DNA of 64,000 nucleotides from Variovorax paradoxus (GTDB lineage: Bacteria; Pseudomonadota; Gammaproteobacteria; Burkholderiales; Burkholderiaceae_C). The stretch's first letter is position 1. Each line of letters opens with the position of its first letter. The notes beneath the pieces were generated by a model, which saw only the letters and a program-made list of their open reading frames with translations, was not told the origin of the DNA and searched no databases. The position numbers and the translations under genes are program-made. The stretch is from positions 4,774,001 through 4,838,000 of the forward strand of contig NZ_CP046622.1 in NCBI RefSeq assembly GCF_009755665.1, written 5' to 3'. This document shows, piece after piece, positions 15,817 through 25,236 of the stretch.

Positions 15817-15881
15817 CCGCCCCGTCACCACGAGTTGTTCATCGATGACTCTCGAATGGCCCCTTCCTTGACCTGCCGCAC

Positions 15882-16877
15882 ATGATCAATCTCACCAAAA
15901 TCGTCGCCGCCATCCTCGTGCTCCTGGCCCTTGCGCTCGGCGGCTATGCATGGCTGCTCAGCCGGCAGCCGCCACGGCCGGTTGCGGTCGCCGCCTCCAC
16001 CGTCGCCCCGGCAAAGGCGGCTCAGGCGCAAACGTTCAGGGTGGTCGTGGCGTCCAAGCCGCTGCCCGCGGGCCGCGTGATACCCGCCGATGCGCTTCGC
16101 GTCGAACGCCTCACGATCAATCCTGCAGGCGCTTTCCAGGAGGCGGCGCAGCTCGCGGGCCGAGTGCCCGTCATCGACCTGGGCGAGGGCACGCCGCTGG
16201 TTGAAGGCCAACTGGTTTCCGGCCTGGCCTTGCGCGTCGGCGAAGGCGAACGCGCGGTCGCCATCAAGGCCGACGAGGTCATGGGCGTGGGCAACAAAGT
16301 ACGGCCCGGCGACTTCGTCGATGTCTTCCTCATGCTCAAGTCCGACGGCAAGGACATCGACCGCAGCCAGGCGCGCCTGCTCCTGTCGCGGAAACGGGTG
16401 CTGGCCTACGGCGGCGCCTCCATTGATGGAATGCCTTCCGGAATGGACAAGAACGGCGCAGCCCAGCAGCAGGCCCAGCGCGCCGAGGCAGCCCGCACCG
16501 CGGTGCTCGCCGTGCCCGTGGACGACATCAACCGGCTGACGCTCGCCGAGAACAGCGGCCGCCTGCTTCTGGCGCTACGCAATCCCACCGATATGTCGGA
16601 ACCCGACCCGAAGCTTTTTGCCGAACTGCCCACGGCTCTGCAGCCGGTGGCGCAAAAAGCCGGCGAGGCCCGCAGGCCGCCGCTCGAAGGCCTGGACCGG
16701 GCCCAAGCCGGTTTGACCGCCGCCGACTTCGTGACAGGCGGCAAGCCGGGCAACTCGCGAATACCAGCCGTTGCCGCCGCAGCCCCCGCAAATCCCCCGG
16801 CCCGCACGGGCGGTTCCCGCGGCGGACTGCAGGTCGAGGTCATTCGCGGCGACCGCAGCGAAACCATCAACTACTGA
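15882..16877 (+). CDS. cpaB: Flp pilus assembly protein CpaB/RcpC
   Basis: A 331-residue protein with one N-terminal membrane segment (residues ~7-25), followed by a SAF domain (RVVVASKPLPAGRVIPADALRVERL) and the RcpC/CpaB core (GERAVAIKADEVMGVGNKVRPGDFVDVFLM). CpaB is a periplasmic assembly factor that works with the secretin. The C-terminal ~60 residues are Pro/Ala-rich and probably disordered. It begins 65 bp after cpaA, inside the Tad operon. Confidence 0.92.
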   Translation: MINLTKIVAAILVLLALALGGYAWLLSRQPPRPVAVAASTVAPAKAAQAQTFRVVVASKPLPAGRVIPADALRVERLTINPAGAFQEAAQLAGRVPVIDLGEGTPLVEGQLVSGLALRVGEGERAVAIKADEVMGVGNKVRPGDFVDVFLMLKSDGKDIDRSQARLLLSRKRVLAYGGASIDGMPSGMDKNGAAQQQAQRAEAARTAVLAVPVDDINRLTLAENSGRLLLALRNPTDMSEPDPKLFAELPTALQPVAQKAGEARRPPLEGLDRAQAGLTAADFVTGGKPGNSRIPAVAAAAPANPPARTGGSRGGLQVEVIRGDRSETINY

Positions 16878-16925
16878 TCAGCAACCAGTGGCACGCACAT
16901 GCACGCCACCCAGGAAACGAACACC

Positions 16926-18293
16926 ATGACGATCGCCCCTTGTGCGAAAACAACCGGCACGGCGCGCTCCATGCGCCCGACCCTTGCGGTGCTGTGCCTG
17001 CTGGCCTCGGGCGTCTGGCCGGTGGCGCCCGCAACGGCGGCCGAGGCAGAGGCGGCGCCTGTGCGCGCGGCGCTTCAACTGCGCATCGATGCCGGCACGC
17101 AAAAGGAACTGCTGATCGGCAAGGGCATCGAGCGCATGGCCATTGCGGACGAAACCGTGGCGGGCGTTGCGCTCACCCGCCAGTCGCCCAGCTCGCCGGC
17201 GGCGCGCCTCATCGTCACCGGCAAGGCGGCGGGCCGCACGACGCTCATGGTCTGGGAAAAGGGCCAGGCCAACGCCATCGTCTATGCGCTCGAAGTACGG
17301 CGCCGCACCTCCACGCTCAATGGCTCGCTCAACAGCATGGAGGCGCACCAGGAGGCGCGCGATGCGGCCATGTCGTCCGGCGGAGAAAAGTCGGCGCTGA
17401 TCGATCGCTCCGTGGTCAATGTGCGCAGCAACACGGTGCAGGTCGAGGTCAAGATCGTCGAGTTCAACCGCAGCGTGCTCAAGCAGGCCGGCCTCAACAT
17501 CTTCAGCACGCGCGCCAACTCCAACGGCTTCAGCTTCGGTGTGTTCACGCCGTCGTCGCTGCGTTCGGCCTCGTTCGCTCCGGACGGTTCGCTCAGCGGC
17601 GAACACAACAACCCGCTCGCGCAGGCATTCAGCCTGCTGTTCAATTTCGGCAAGGCCGGCATCGGCCTGAACGTGGGTTTTCTCGAGGGCAACGGCATGG
17701 CCCGCGTGCTCGCCGAACCCACGCTGGTGGCACTGTCGGGCCAGAGCGCAAGCTTTCTGGCGGGCGGCGAACTGCCCGTGCCGGCGCCTCAGGGCCTGGG
17801 CACCACGAGCATTGAATACAAGGCTTTCGGCATCGGCCTCACCCTCACTCCCACTGTGCTGTCGAACGACCGCATCGTGCTCAAGGTTGCGCCCGAGGCC
17901 AGCGACCTGGACTACACCAACTCGCTCAGCATCGGCGGCGTGGCCGTGCCCGCCATCAGCACGCGGCGCGCCGACACCACGGTGGAACTTGGCGACGGCG
18001 AGAGCTTCATCATCGGCGGCCTCGTGAGCCGCACCACCACGTCGAACGCCGACAAGGTTCCGCTGCTCGGCGACATCCCGGTGCTCGGAACCTTCTTCAA
18101 GCAGAACAAGTACCAGATGAGCGAGAAGGAACTGGTGATCCTCGTCACGCCGCACCTGGTGAAGCCCATTGCGCGCGGCACCGATCTCGCCCCGTACCTG
18201 CCTGGCGGCGCCGAGCAGCGCGACGGCCCCGTGTGGCGCGCTCACCTTCTTGGGCCCGCTTCGGGCACCACTGTTCCGGGCTTCTCACGTTGA
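16926..18293 (+). CDS. cpaC: Flp pilus secretin CpaC/RcpA
   Basis: About 455 residues from ATG 16926 (MTIAPCAK), chosen because AGGAAA lies eight bases upstream; an ATG nine codons earlier has no ribosome site. A signal peptide ends near PATAAE. The N-terminal pilus/BON-like domain includes IDAGTQKELLIGKGIERMAI. The secretin domain ends with ADTTVELGDGESFIIGGLVS and VPLLGDIPVLGTFFKQ, the standard secretin signature. It forms the outer-membrane channel for the pilus. Confidence 0.93.
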   Translation: MTIAPCAKTTGTARSMRPTLAVLCLLASGVWPVAPATAAEAEAAPVRAALQLRIDAGTQKELLIGKGIERMAIADETVAGVALTRQSPSSPAARLIVTGKAAGRTTLMVWEKGQANAIVYALEVRRRTSTLNGSLNSMEAHQEARDAAMSSGGEKSALIDRSVVNVRSNTVQVEVKIVEFNRSVLKQAGLNIFSTRANSNGFSFGVFTPSSLRSASFAPDGSLSGEHNNPLAQAFSLLFNFGKAGIGLNVGFLEGNGMARVLAEPTLVALSGQSASFLAGGELPVPAPQGLGTTSIEYKAFGIGLTLTPTVLSNDRIVLKVAPEASDLDYTNSLSIGGVAVPAISTRRADTTVELGDGESFIIGGLVSRTTTSNADKVPLLGDIPVLGTFFKQNKYQMSEKELVILVTPHLVKPIARGTDLAPYLPGGAEQRDGPVWRAHLLGPASGTTVPGFSR

Positions 18294-18328
18294 CTGAAAC
18301 AAACCCCACAGATCCGTTGGCAGACGCC

Positions 18329-19624
18329 ATGAACGCTCCCCGCGACAGCCTTCCAGAGACCGGTGCGGAGACCTATCTCTTCGCATCGCCCAACAGCGGC
18401 CACATCAACTGGCTGACAGACGCACTCGCGCGGCTGGGCACGGTGGTGAACCTTCCCGCCGAGGCCAAGTCGCTGGACGAGCGCATGACCTTGCTCGGTC
18501 CCGCCGCGGTTTTTCTGGATTTTTCGGGCGACCACGCCGCGGCTGCAAGCGAGCTCCACCAGCGCCTCAAGCGCGAATGGCCGACGCTGCTGGTGCTGGC
18601 CACGGGCGTTTCAGCCGAGCCGGCTTCCATGCTGGCTGCCTTGCGCGCCGGCGTGGACGACTTCGTGGACATGGCCGCGCCGCCGGCGGATGCGGTCAAC
18701 ACGCTGCGCAAGCTGCTCGATCGCCAGAGCAGCCTGCCGGGCCGCACGCGCGGACGCACGCTGGCGCTGCTGGGCGCCCGTGCCGGCATTGGCGTGACCA
18801 CGCTCGCGGCCAGCCTGTCGCTCGTGCTCAAGGACCAGCTGTGCCAGGCCGGCGCCATGCCCCGGGGCGGCCGCAACACGCGCGGCGGCGTCGCGTTGCT
18901 CGACCTCGGGCTTCCGGCGCGAGACGGTCTCCTTTACCTCGACACGCAAAGCGGCTTCAGCTTTGTCGACGGCGTGCGCAACCTGCGCCGCCTCGACCAG
19001 ACGCTGCTGCACACGGCGCTGGCCCACCACGCGAGCGGCGTGGCCGTGCTCCCGTTGCCTGCGAGCCTTGCGCAGGTGCGCGAGATCTCGCACGCAGATT
19101 CGGTGGCGCTGATCAAGCGGCTCGGCGATTTCTTCGACTTCCAGATCGCCGACCTGGGGGGCTTTTCGACCCTCGACTTCGTCGCCCAAACGGTGAAGGC
19201 GGCGCCGCGCAGCTGGGTCGTGTGCGACCAGAGCATCGGCGCGATCGTTTCGACGGCGACCATGCTCAAGGAACTGCGCACGCGCGGGGTGGAAACCGAG
19301 CGGCTGTCGCTCGTGGTCAACAAGTTCGACAACCACGTGGGCCTGTCTGCCAAGGACATCGCCGAGCGGCTCGAGCTGCCGCTGCACCACGTTGTGCCGG
19401 CGCGCAGCACGCAACTGCTGGCGGCGGCAAGCCGCGGCGAAATGCTGGTGCGCACCGCGCGCAGCGACGCCTATTCGCAAGCCGTGGCCGAACTGGCGCG
19501 CGGCCTGCACCAGGAATTCATGTCCGGCACAGGCCAGCCGCCGGCCAGGGAATCCAGATGGGCCGCGCGAATGCCGCGGGTGCCGCGACTTGCCGGCTTC
19601 TGGAAAAGCTCTAGTGAAGGTTGA
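18329..19624 (+). CDS. cpaE: TadZ/CpaE-type pilus assembly ATPase
   Basis: About 431 residues from ATG 18329; a TTG at 18290 next to the cpaC stop is an alternative. An N-terminal atypical receiver domain (LFASPNSGHINWLTDALARLG) is followed by a ParA/MinD-like ATPase fold. The nucleotide loop reads LLGARAGIGVTTLAASL, so the conserved lysine of GKT is replaced. Such deviant loops are known in the TadZ family. The protein localises the Tad machine, often to a pole. The final segment (SRGEMLVRTARSDAYSQAV) is typical. Confidence 0.88.
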   Translation: MNAPRDSLPETGAETYLFASPNSGHINWLTDALARLGTVVNLPAEAKSLDERMTLLGPAAVFLDFSGDHAAAASELHQRLKREWPTLLVLATGVSAEPASMLAALRAGVDDFVDMAAPPADAVNTLRKLLDRQSSLPGRTRGRTLALLGARAGIGVTTLAASLSLVLKDQLCQAGAMPRGGRNTRGGVALLDLGLPARDGLLYLDTQSGFSFVDGVRNLRRLDQTLLHTALAHHASGVAVLPLPASLAQVREISHADSVALIKRLGDFFDFQIADLGGFSTLDFVAQTVKAAPRSWVVCDQSIGAIVSTATMLKELRTRGVETERLSLVVNKFDNHVGLSAKDIAERLELPLHHVVPARSTQLLAAASRGEMLVRTARSDAYSQAVAELARGLHQEFMSGTGQPPARESRWAARMPRVPRLAGFWKSSSEG

Positions 19625-19633
19625 ACCGCCCTT

Positions 19634-20953
19634 ATGTCCAACGATCTCGAATTCGCCGACGACGACCAGGCGTTCATCAACTCCCAGCAGTTCCAGGACA
19701 TCAAGAGCTGGACGCACGACCATCTGCTGAGCCGCATCGAAGAGCTCGGCGCAGAGTTCGGCCGCTGGTCGCGTGCATCCATCCAGCAGTTCGTCGAACT
19801 GGAGGTCGACAGTTTCGTGCGGCTGCGCCGTGTGCCGATCAACGACCGCGAGATGCAGCTCATCTCCGACGCGCTGACCAAGGAGCTTGCGGGCTTCGGA
19901 CCGCTGGAAGACCTGCTCAACGATCCGGCCGTCGAAGACATCCTGATCAACGGCTACCAGAACGTGTACGTGTCGCGCCACGGCATGCTCGAGCGCGAGA
20001 CGGTGCGCTTTGCCGATGCCGAGCACGTGATGCGCATCGTGCGCCGCATCCTCGCGCCGCTCGGCCGGCGGCTGGACGAATCCAATCCGATGGTCGATGC
20101 GCGCCTGCCGGACGGCGGTCGCATCAACGTGATCATCGAGCCGCTCGCGATCGACGGGCTCTCGGTTTCCATTCGCAAGTTCCGCAAGGAACCGCTCACG
20201 CCGGCCGACATGGTGAAGCTCGGCACCTTCGACGCGGGCATGGCGCAGCTGCTGGAGATTGCGGTTCGCGCACGCTGCAACATTCTTGTGAGCGGCGGCA
20301 CCAGTTCGGGCAAGACCTCGCTGCTGAATGCGCTGGCCACCTTCATCCCGCCGCGAGAGCGCGTCATCACCATCGAAGACACGGCGGAGCTTTCGCTCGG
20401 CACCAGCCACGTGGTGCGCCTCGAGAGCCGCCCGGGCGGATTCGACGGCACCGGCGTGGTGTCCATCCGCGACCTGCTGCGCAACAGCCTGCGCATGCGG
20501 CCCGACCGCATCATCGTGGGCGAGGTGCGCGGTGCCGAAGTGATCGAGATGATGCAGGCGATGAACACGGGCCACGAAGGCTCGATGGGCACCATCCACG
20601 CCAGCTCGCCGCGCGAATGCCTGTATCGCCTTGAAATGCTCGCGGGCTTTGCGGGCTACCAGGGCAGCGAAGTGAGCCTGCGCCGGCAGATTGCCAATGC
20701 CATCGATTTCATCGTGCAGATCGGCCGCCTTTCGAACGGGCAGCGCCGCATCCTCTCGCTGAGCGAAGTCACGGGCGTCAACGACAACGTGGTGGCCATG
20801 CAGGAGCTCTACCGCTACGAGCCCATCACGTCGCCCGACGGCGAGGAGCGCGACCGCTGGATATCGCTGGGCATTGCGCCGCATTCACCCAAGATCACGC
20901 GCTTCAGGCAGTCGCTGACACGCGCGCAGCAGGGAGACAACAGCCGTGCGTGA
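19634..20953 (+). CDS. cpaF: Tad pilus secretion ATPase CpaF/TadA
   Basis: A 439-residue hexameric traffic ATPase of the type II/IV secretion superfamily. The N-terminal domain covers ~1-130. Walker A is GGTSSGKTS with Lys227, followed by an Asp box (VITIEDTAEL), a Walker B-type segment (RPDRIIVGEVRGAE) and a His box (GHEGSMGTIHASS). It powers pilus assembly at the inner membrane with TadB and TadC. It overlaps tadB by 8 bp. Confidence 0.95.
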   Translation: MSNDLEFADDDQAFINSQQFQDIKSWTHDHLLSRIEELGAEFGRWSRASIQQFVELEVDSFVRLRRVPINDREMQLISDALTKELAGFGPLEDLLNDPAVEDILINGYQNVYVSRHGMLERETVRFADAEHVMRIVRRILAPLGRRLDESNPMVDARLPDGGRINVIIEPLAIDGLSVSIRKFRKEPLTPADMVKLGTFDAGMAQLLEIAVRARCNILVSGGTSSGKTSLLNALATFIPPRERVITIEDTAELSLGTSHVVRLESRPGGFDGTGVVSIRDLLRNSLRMRPDRIIVGEVRGAEVIEMMQAMNTGHEGSMGTIHASSPRECLYRLEMLAGFAGYQGSEVSLRRQIANAIDFIVQIGRLSNGQRRILSLSEVTGVNDNVVAMQELYRYEPITSPDGEERDRWISLGIAPHSPKITRFRQSLTRAQQGDNSRA

Positions 20954-21944
20954 AATGCTGCTCGCCGTGGCCTGCCTTGCGCTGCTGTTCGCAGCCGCGG
21001 GGTTGCTGCTGTGGCAATGGGCCAAGGGCCGCCAGGCACGCCAGGCCGCGGCGCGGCACCTGAACCAGCAGATCCAGGCCAGTACGGCCGCGGGCACACC
21101 GGTGCCGATGCCCATCCCGCTGCGCGACCCGGCCAATGACAACCTCATGGCGGGCGTGACCTCGGACCCATGGCTCAACGCCGACGCAGGCACTCCGGCC
21201 GCCGCACCCGCAGGGTTGCTTGAAAAGGCCCTGCCCGAATGGCTCATAGGCGTGGTTGCTCCGCGCACGGCCGCATTGGGGCTGGCCGTCATCGTGGCGG
21301 CGGCCGCACTCGCCGGCCTGCTTGCCGGCTGGGTGTCGGGCCTGAGCGCGCTCGCGCTCTTGGTTCTTCTTGCAGCCTTCGGGGTCTGGCTGCGGCTGCA
21401 GAAATTCCGCCGCAAGCTCGTGAGCCAGCTGCCCGCGTACATCGACGCGATGGTGCGGCTGATCACCATCGGCAACTCCACGCAGGCGGCGTTCCAGCTT
21501 GCGATTGCCACCACCGAGGCGCCGCTGCGCGGCCAGCTGGAGCGCTCGGCATCGCTGGTGCGCGCGGGCATGGATCTGGATCGCGCCCTGCACCAGACGG
21601 CCAGCAACGTGCGCATTGAGGAAATGTTCCTGTTGGCGTCCATCCTCGGGCTTGGCGTGCGCTACGGCGGACGCTCCGACCTGCTGCTGGAGCGCGTGGG
21701 CAACTTCATGCGCGATCGCGAGCAAGCCGAGCATGAGCTGCTCGCCCTGTCGTCCGAAACGCGGCTTTCCGCCTGGATTCTCGGGTTGCTGCCTGTGAGC
21801 GTGGGCGCCTTCTTCATTCTCACCAATCCCGGCTACTTCATGGGAATGTGGAACGACGGGACCGGCCGCATGATGGTCCTCTCAGCCGCAGGCTTTCAGC
21901 TGTTCGGTGCGGCGCTTCTCTACCGGCTGGCGAAACTCACATGA
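20946..21944 (+). CDS. tadB: Tad inner-membrane platform protein TadB
   Basis: A 332-residue GspF-like platform protein starting at GTG 20946, with GGGAG upstream, overlapping cpaF. There is an N-terminal membrane segment, a linker, two central hydrophobic stretches (~105-135) and C-terminal helices. The GspF domain core is LPAYIDAMVRLITIGNSTQAAFQ. With TadC it forms the membrane base of the pilus. It overlaps tadC as ATGA. Confidence 0.92.
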   Translation: MREMLLAVACLALLFAAAGLLLWQWAKGRQARQAAARHLNQQIQASTAAGTPVPMPIPLRDPANDNLMAGVTSDPWLNADAGTPAAAPAGLLEKALPEWLIGVVAPRTAALGLAVIVAAAALAGLLAGWVSGLSALALLVLLAAFGVWLRLQKFRRKLVSQLPAYIDAMVRLITIGNSTQAAFQLAIATTEAPLRGQLERSASLVRAGMDLDRALHQTASNVRIEEMFLLASILGLGVRYGGRSDLLLERVGNFMRDREQAEHELLALSSETRLSAWILGLLPVSVGAFFILTNPGYFMGMWNDGTGRMMVLSAAGFQLFGAALLYRLAKLT

Positions 21945-22906
21945 CCTTCACCACCAACCAGCTGGCGATCATCAGCCTGGCGCTGCTGGCCCTGGGCCTG
22001 ATGACCGGTGCCGGCGCGCTGATCGCGGCCGACTTGCGGCGCTCGCGCAGCGGCAAGGTCATCGGCCGCGCCATCCAGCAGGTCACCACGGCGCCGGTCG
22101 AATCCGCGGCGTCCGCCGGTGCGGCCGACGTGTTCAACGCCCCGGCAAAGCCGGACATCGAGTTGCCGTTTCACTGGCTCGACTCGCGCATCGGCCGCGC
22201 GCTCGTGGCCAACGAGGACCGCAACCTCATCGATCAATGCGGCTTTTCCTCGAAGCGGGCGCAGCTGGTGTTTCTGGTGACCCGCATCTTCTTCACGTTC
22301 CTTCTTCCCTTTGCCGCCTATGTGCTGTGGAGCGCCGGCCGTCCGCAGCGTACTGTCACCATCGTGCTTGCCGCCGCGTTCGTCATCGGCTTCATGGCGC
22401 CCAAGTGGGTGCTCGGCCGCATTGCCGCCAAGCGCCGCGAGCGGGTGAACCAGGAGCTGCCGCTGTTCATCGACCTGCTTCGCCTGCTGCAAGGCGTGGG
22501 GCTGAGCCTGGACCAGAGCCTGCAGATCATGGCCAGCGACTTCTCGCACGTGCTGCGCGTGCTCGGCTACGAGCTGACCTTTGCCAACAACCAGTACAGC
22601 CGAGGCCGCAGCCGCGAACATTCGCTGCAGCGCCTTGCAACCTTGCACAAGAACGAGAACCTCCGCGGGCTCGTGTCCTTGCTGGTGCAGGTCGACAAGC
22701 ACGGCGGCGCCGTGCAGGAGCCGCTGCGCGTCTTCAGCGACCGGCTGCGCGAACACCGGCGTTCCGAAATGAAGGAACGCATCGGAAAGATCACCGTGAA
22801 GATGACCGCCGTGATGGTGACCACGTTGCTGCCGGCGCTGGTCATCGTTACTGCGGGGCCAGCCTTTCTTGCCATCTTCCGTTCACTGGGAGCCGCCGCC
22901 AAATGA
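21941..22906 (+). CDS. tadC: Tad inner-membrane platform protein TadC
   Basis: A 321-residue GspF-like protein. The start is set at ATG 21941 (MTFTTNQLAIISLALLALGL), which overlaps the tadB stop; the open frame further upstream lies inside tadB. The core motif ELPLFIDLLRLLQGVGLSLD and the ending KITVKMTAVMVTTLLPAL are typical of TadC. It is the paralogue and partner of TadB. Its stop overlaps the tadD start as ATGA. Confidence 0.92.
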   Translation: MTFTTNQLAIISLALLALGLMTGAGALIAADLRRSRSGKVIGRAIQQVTTAPVESAASAGAADVFNAPAKPDIELPFHWLDSRIGRALVANEDRNLIDQCGFSSKRAQLVFLVTRIFFTFLLPFAAYVLWSAGRPQRTVTIVLAAAFVIGFMAPKWVLGRIAAKRRERVNQELPLFIDLLRLLQGVGLSLDQSLQIMASDFSHVLRVLGYELTFANNQYSRGRSREHSLQRLATLHKNENLRGLVSLLVQVDKHGGAVQEPLRVFSDRLREHRRSEMKERIGKITVKMTAVMVTTLLPALVIVTAGPAFLAIFRSLGAAAK

Positions 22907-23838
22907 AGCCACTCGACTTTTGCGCAAGCCCGCGCCCTGCTTGCCGCTTGCTGGCCATCGCCTGCGCCGCGGCCGCGGCCCTTGCCGTTGCCGGCTGCGC
23001 CGGCCCCAAGGACCAGTACGCCGCCAGCACCGATGCGCAGCAGCGCATGGCCGCCGAGGCCGCGGCGGACACCAAGGCCGGCGCGGCCGTGGACACGCAG
23101 GCCACCTATCTCAAGCTCGTCGAGCAGATGCAGAAGGAAGACCTGTGGTTTGCATCGCTCGCGCACATCGATGCGCTGGAACAGCGGTGGGGCGTGTCGC
23201 CCGAATCCACACGCACGCGCGCCGAGGCGCTGCGCCAGACCGGGCAGACCGCGGCTGCCGAAGCCGCCTACAAGCGCCTGTTGGCCACGCCACTGGCGAG
23301 CGCGGGCTACCGTGGACTGGGGCTCCTGGCGGGCATGCGCGGCAACTATGCCGAGGCGGTCCAGCTGCTTGCGCAAGCGCAGCGCCGCACCCCGACCGAT
23401 GCGCTGCTGCTGAGCGATCTCGGCTATGCGCACCTGGGCGCCGGCCAGATCGAGGAAGCGCGGCTGCCGCTGATGCAGGCCCTGCAGTTGCGCCCTGACA
23501 GCACCCAGGCGCAAGCCAATCTCGCGCTCTATCTCGAAGTGACCAACCAGCCCGAGCGCGCGGCAGCGCTGATGGATGCCCACCGCATGCCCCAGCCGAC
23601 ACGCCTTGCCGTGCGCCAGGCCGCACTGCAGATGCGCGCCTCGGGCAAGCTGCCTGCACCGGTTGCTGCTGCCGCAGCGGCGGGAACTCGCATCGACGCT
23701 GCTGTGGCGCCCCTTGCGCTCAAGCCGTCCCGATGGACAGGCGCGGGCGGCATGAGAACCGCGAGCCAGACCAACCCTTCGGCCTCCGCACCTGAAGCGC
23801 CGCTTTCACTGAACTCGACCTCGCGAGGTACCCCATGA
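22903..23838 (+). CDS. tadD: TadD-like TPR lipoprotein
   Basis: A 311-residue protein with a lipoprotein signal: hydrophobic stretch then LAVAGC, with the acylated cysteine at Cys32. Tetratricopeptide repeats cover about 100-225 (DALLLSDLGYAHLGAGQIEEA and following). TadD is an outer-membrane pilotin-like lipoprotein thought to assist the secretin. The C-terminal ~60 residues are Ala/Pro/Ser-rich. It overlaps tadC and the next gene by 4 bp each, so translation is tightly coupled. Confidence 0.88.
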   Translation: MKPLDFCASPRPACRLLAIACAAAAALAVAGCAGPKDQYAASTDAQQRMAAEAAADTKAGAAVDTQATYLKLVEQMQKEDLWFASLAHIDALEQRWGVSPESTRTRAEALRQTGQTAAAEAAYKRLLATPLASAGYRGLGLLAGMRGNYAEAVQLLAQAQRRTPTDALLLSDLGYAHLGAGQIEEARLPLMQALQLRPDSTQAQANLALYLEVTNQPERAAALMDAHRMPQPTRLAVRQAALQMRASGKLPAPVAAAAAAGTRIDAAVAPLALKPSRWTGAGGMRTASQTNPSASAPEAPLSLNSTSRGTP

Positions 23839-24224
23839 ACCACCAGCTTGCCGAGCGGATCGCGTTGACAGCCGCACTCTTCTTCATGGCGACCGCAGTC
23901 TCGGCGCAAGCCGTGCCGCCGGCGTCGCAACCCGCGGAGGCGCTGAAAGCGCAGGAGGCGCGGGAGGTCGAAGCCGAGGCCGAGGCCGAAGAGTTCGAAT
24001 CGCCGCCGCCGCTGCTCATGGGCGACGCGACGCAGAGCCTGCTCGCCTGGCAACGCAGCGGAGAAATCGCCTCGCGCACACCCCGGCCCATTGCCGGCAG
24101 CATCGCCAGCCGCAGCTATGAGCGCTACATCAAGAGCTTCGAGCATCCGATTCCCGAGCACCTTGGCTCCACGGTGTCCAAGTCGAAGGGCGGCGGTGGC
24201 GCCTCCTCTTCCGCAGGCCGATAG
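23835..24224 (+). CDS. DUF3613-type protein of the Tad locus
   Basis: A 129-residue exported protein with a signal peptide ending AVSAQA, then a Glu/Ala-rich stretch. The conserved block is GDATQSLLAWQRSGEIAS, followed by RPIAGSIASRSYERYIKSF and HPIPEHL. I recognise this as the DUF3613 pattern found next to tadD in many betaproteobacteria. Its role in pilus assembly is unknown. The start overlaps the tadD stop (ATGA). Confidence 0.8.
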   Translation: MNHQLAERIALTAALFFMATAVSAQAVPPASQPAEALKAQEAREVEAEAEAEEFESPPPLLMGDATQSLLAWQRSGEIASRTPRPIAGSIASRSYERYIKSFEHPIPEHLGSTVSKSKGGGGASSSAGR

Positions 24225-24261
24225 GCAAAACGCCGACCCTCGCCGCGCAAAGAGAACCACC

Positions 24262-24747
24262 ATGGAAACACGCAACCACGCAAAGCCCGGACACGCCCAA
24301 CACGGCGTGTACGCGATCGAGTTTGCGTTCGTGTTCCTGATCATCTTTGCGCTGCTGTACGCGGTGATTTGCTATGGCTTCTTGTTGACGATGCGCATGA
24401 GCCTGCAGAACGCGGCGGAAGACGGTGCGCGTGCGGGGCTGCGTTATCAAATCAACCTTGAAGCCAGAAAAACCAAGGCAAACGACATTGCCGTAGAGCG
24501 CAGCGACTGGCTGCCCGCGGGCCTGAAAGCGAACCGGAATGTCGAGGCAAGAATCTGCCTGGCTGGAACGGACGACTGCTCGCAGGCGGCGCCCCCTTGC
24601 GGCCCGGAATGGAACAACCGGTGCCAGGTGGTCGTGACCGTCGCCGTCAGTGGGATAGACACGCTGTTTCCCGCGTTCCCGAGCTTTGCTGTCCCCACCA
24701 GGATCGCGGGCCAGGCCAGCATGCTGCTCGACGGGAGGTCGTTGTGA
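24262..24747 (+). CDS. tadE: TadE-like pseudopilin
   Basis: A 161-residue protein. After a short polar leader comes GVYAIEFAFVFLIIFALLYAV, the TadE motif with the conserved glutamate in a hydrophobic N-terminal helix. Residues ~95-115 contain three cysteines, possibly forming disulfides. TadE and TadF are minor pseudopilins processed by CpaA. AGAGAACCACC precedes ATG 24262; the longer open frame upstream lies inside the previous gene. Confidence 0.88.
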   Translation: METRNHAKPGHAQHGVYAIEFAFVFLIIFALLYAVICYGFLLTMRMSLQNAAEDGARAGLRYQINLEARKTKANDIAVERSDWLPAGLKANRNVEARICLAGTDDCSQAAPPCGPEWNNRCQVVVTVAVSGIDTLFPAFPSFAVPTRIAGQASMLLDGRSL

Positions 24748-25232
24748 AGTCCGGCCGGCTCAAGCTCGAACGGACCATGGCTCGCCGCCAGCGAGGCGTT
24801 GCCGCCATCGAGTTTGCACTCGTCTTCGGTGTTCTGTTCCTCGGCATCTATGGCCTCGTGACGTTCTGCGGCGTTCTCTACGTTCAGCAAGTCGTCTCTC
24901 GCGCGGCAGAAGACGGCGCGAGAGCTGCTCAGTCTTTCCGCAGCGACACGCCGGCCGTAGACCTGCAAACGAATGTTCGAACGGCGGTCTATCGGTCTCT
25001 GGCGCTCTCGACGATTACCCCCGCTTCCGCAGGCAGCGCGCCTTCTTCAAAAGAGACTTGGCTTCGGGCGAAGATGGCGTCCCCTGAAGTGACTGTTTCG
25101 CCTGGAGAAATCGCGGTGAAGGTGACATACCCCTACCGCGAAAACCCGCTGCTGCCGGCCGTTCCGCTGACCGGAAGCTGGATGCCCGAGCACCTGCTTG
25201 GCAAGGCCACGGCCGCCAGATCCTCGTCATAA
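24744..25232 (+). CDS. Second TadE/TadF-like pseudopilin
   Basis: A 162-residue protein that I start at GTG 24744, overlapping the previous stop as GTGA, with GGGAGG five bases upstream. An ATG eleven codons later (MARRQRGV) is possible. The motif RGVAAIEFALVFGVLFLGIYG has the conserved Glu, followed by VVSRAAEDGARAAQSF, which is nearly the same as in the previous gene. It is probably the TadF equivalent. The paired TadE-like genes suggest an old duplication. Confidence 0.85.
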   Translation: MKSGRLKLERTMARRQRGVAAIEFALVFGVLFLGIYGLVTFCGVLYVQQVVSRAAEDGARAAQSFRSDTPAVDLQTNVRTAVYRSLALSTITPASAGSAPSSKETWLRAKMASPEVTVSPGEIAVKVTYPYRENPLLPAVPLTGSWMPEHLLGKATAARSSS

Positions 25233-25236
25233 ACAG

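Noticed and set aside
18611..20884. Antisense frame of 757 codons over cpaE and cpaF
   Set aside because: No recognisable protein; both plus-strand genes are solid.
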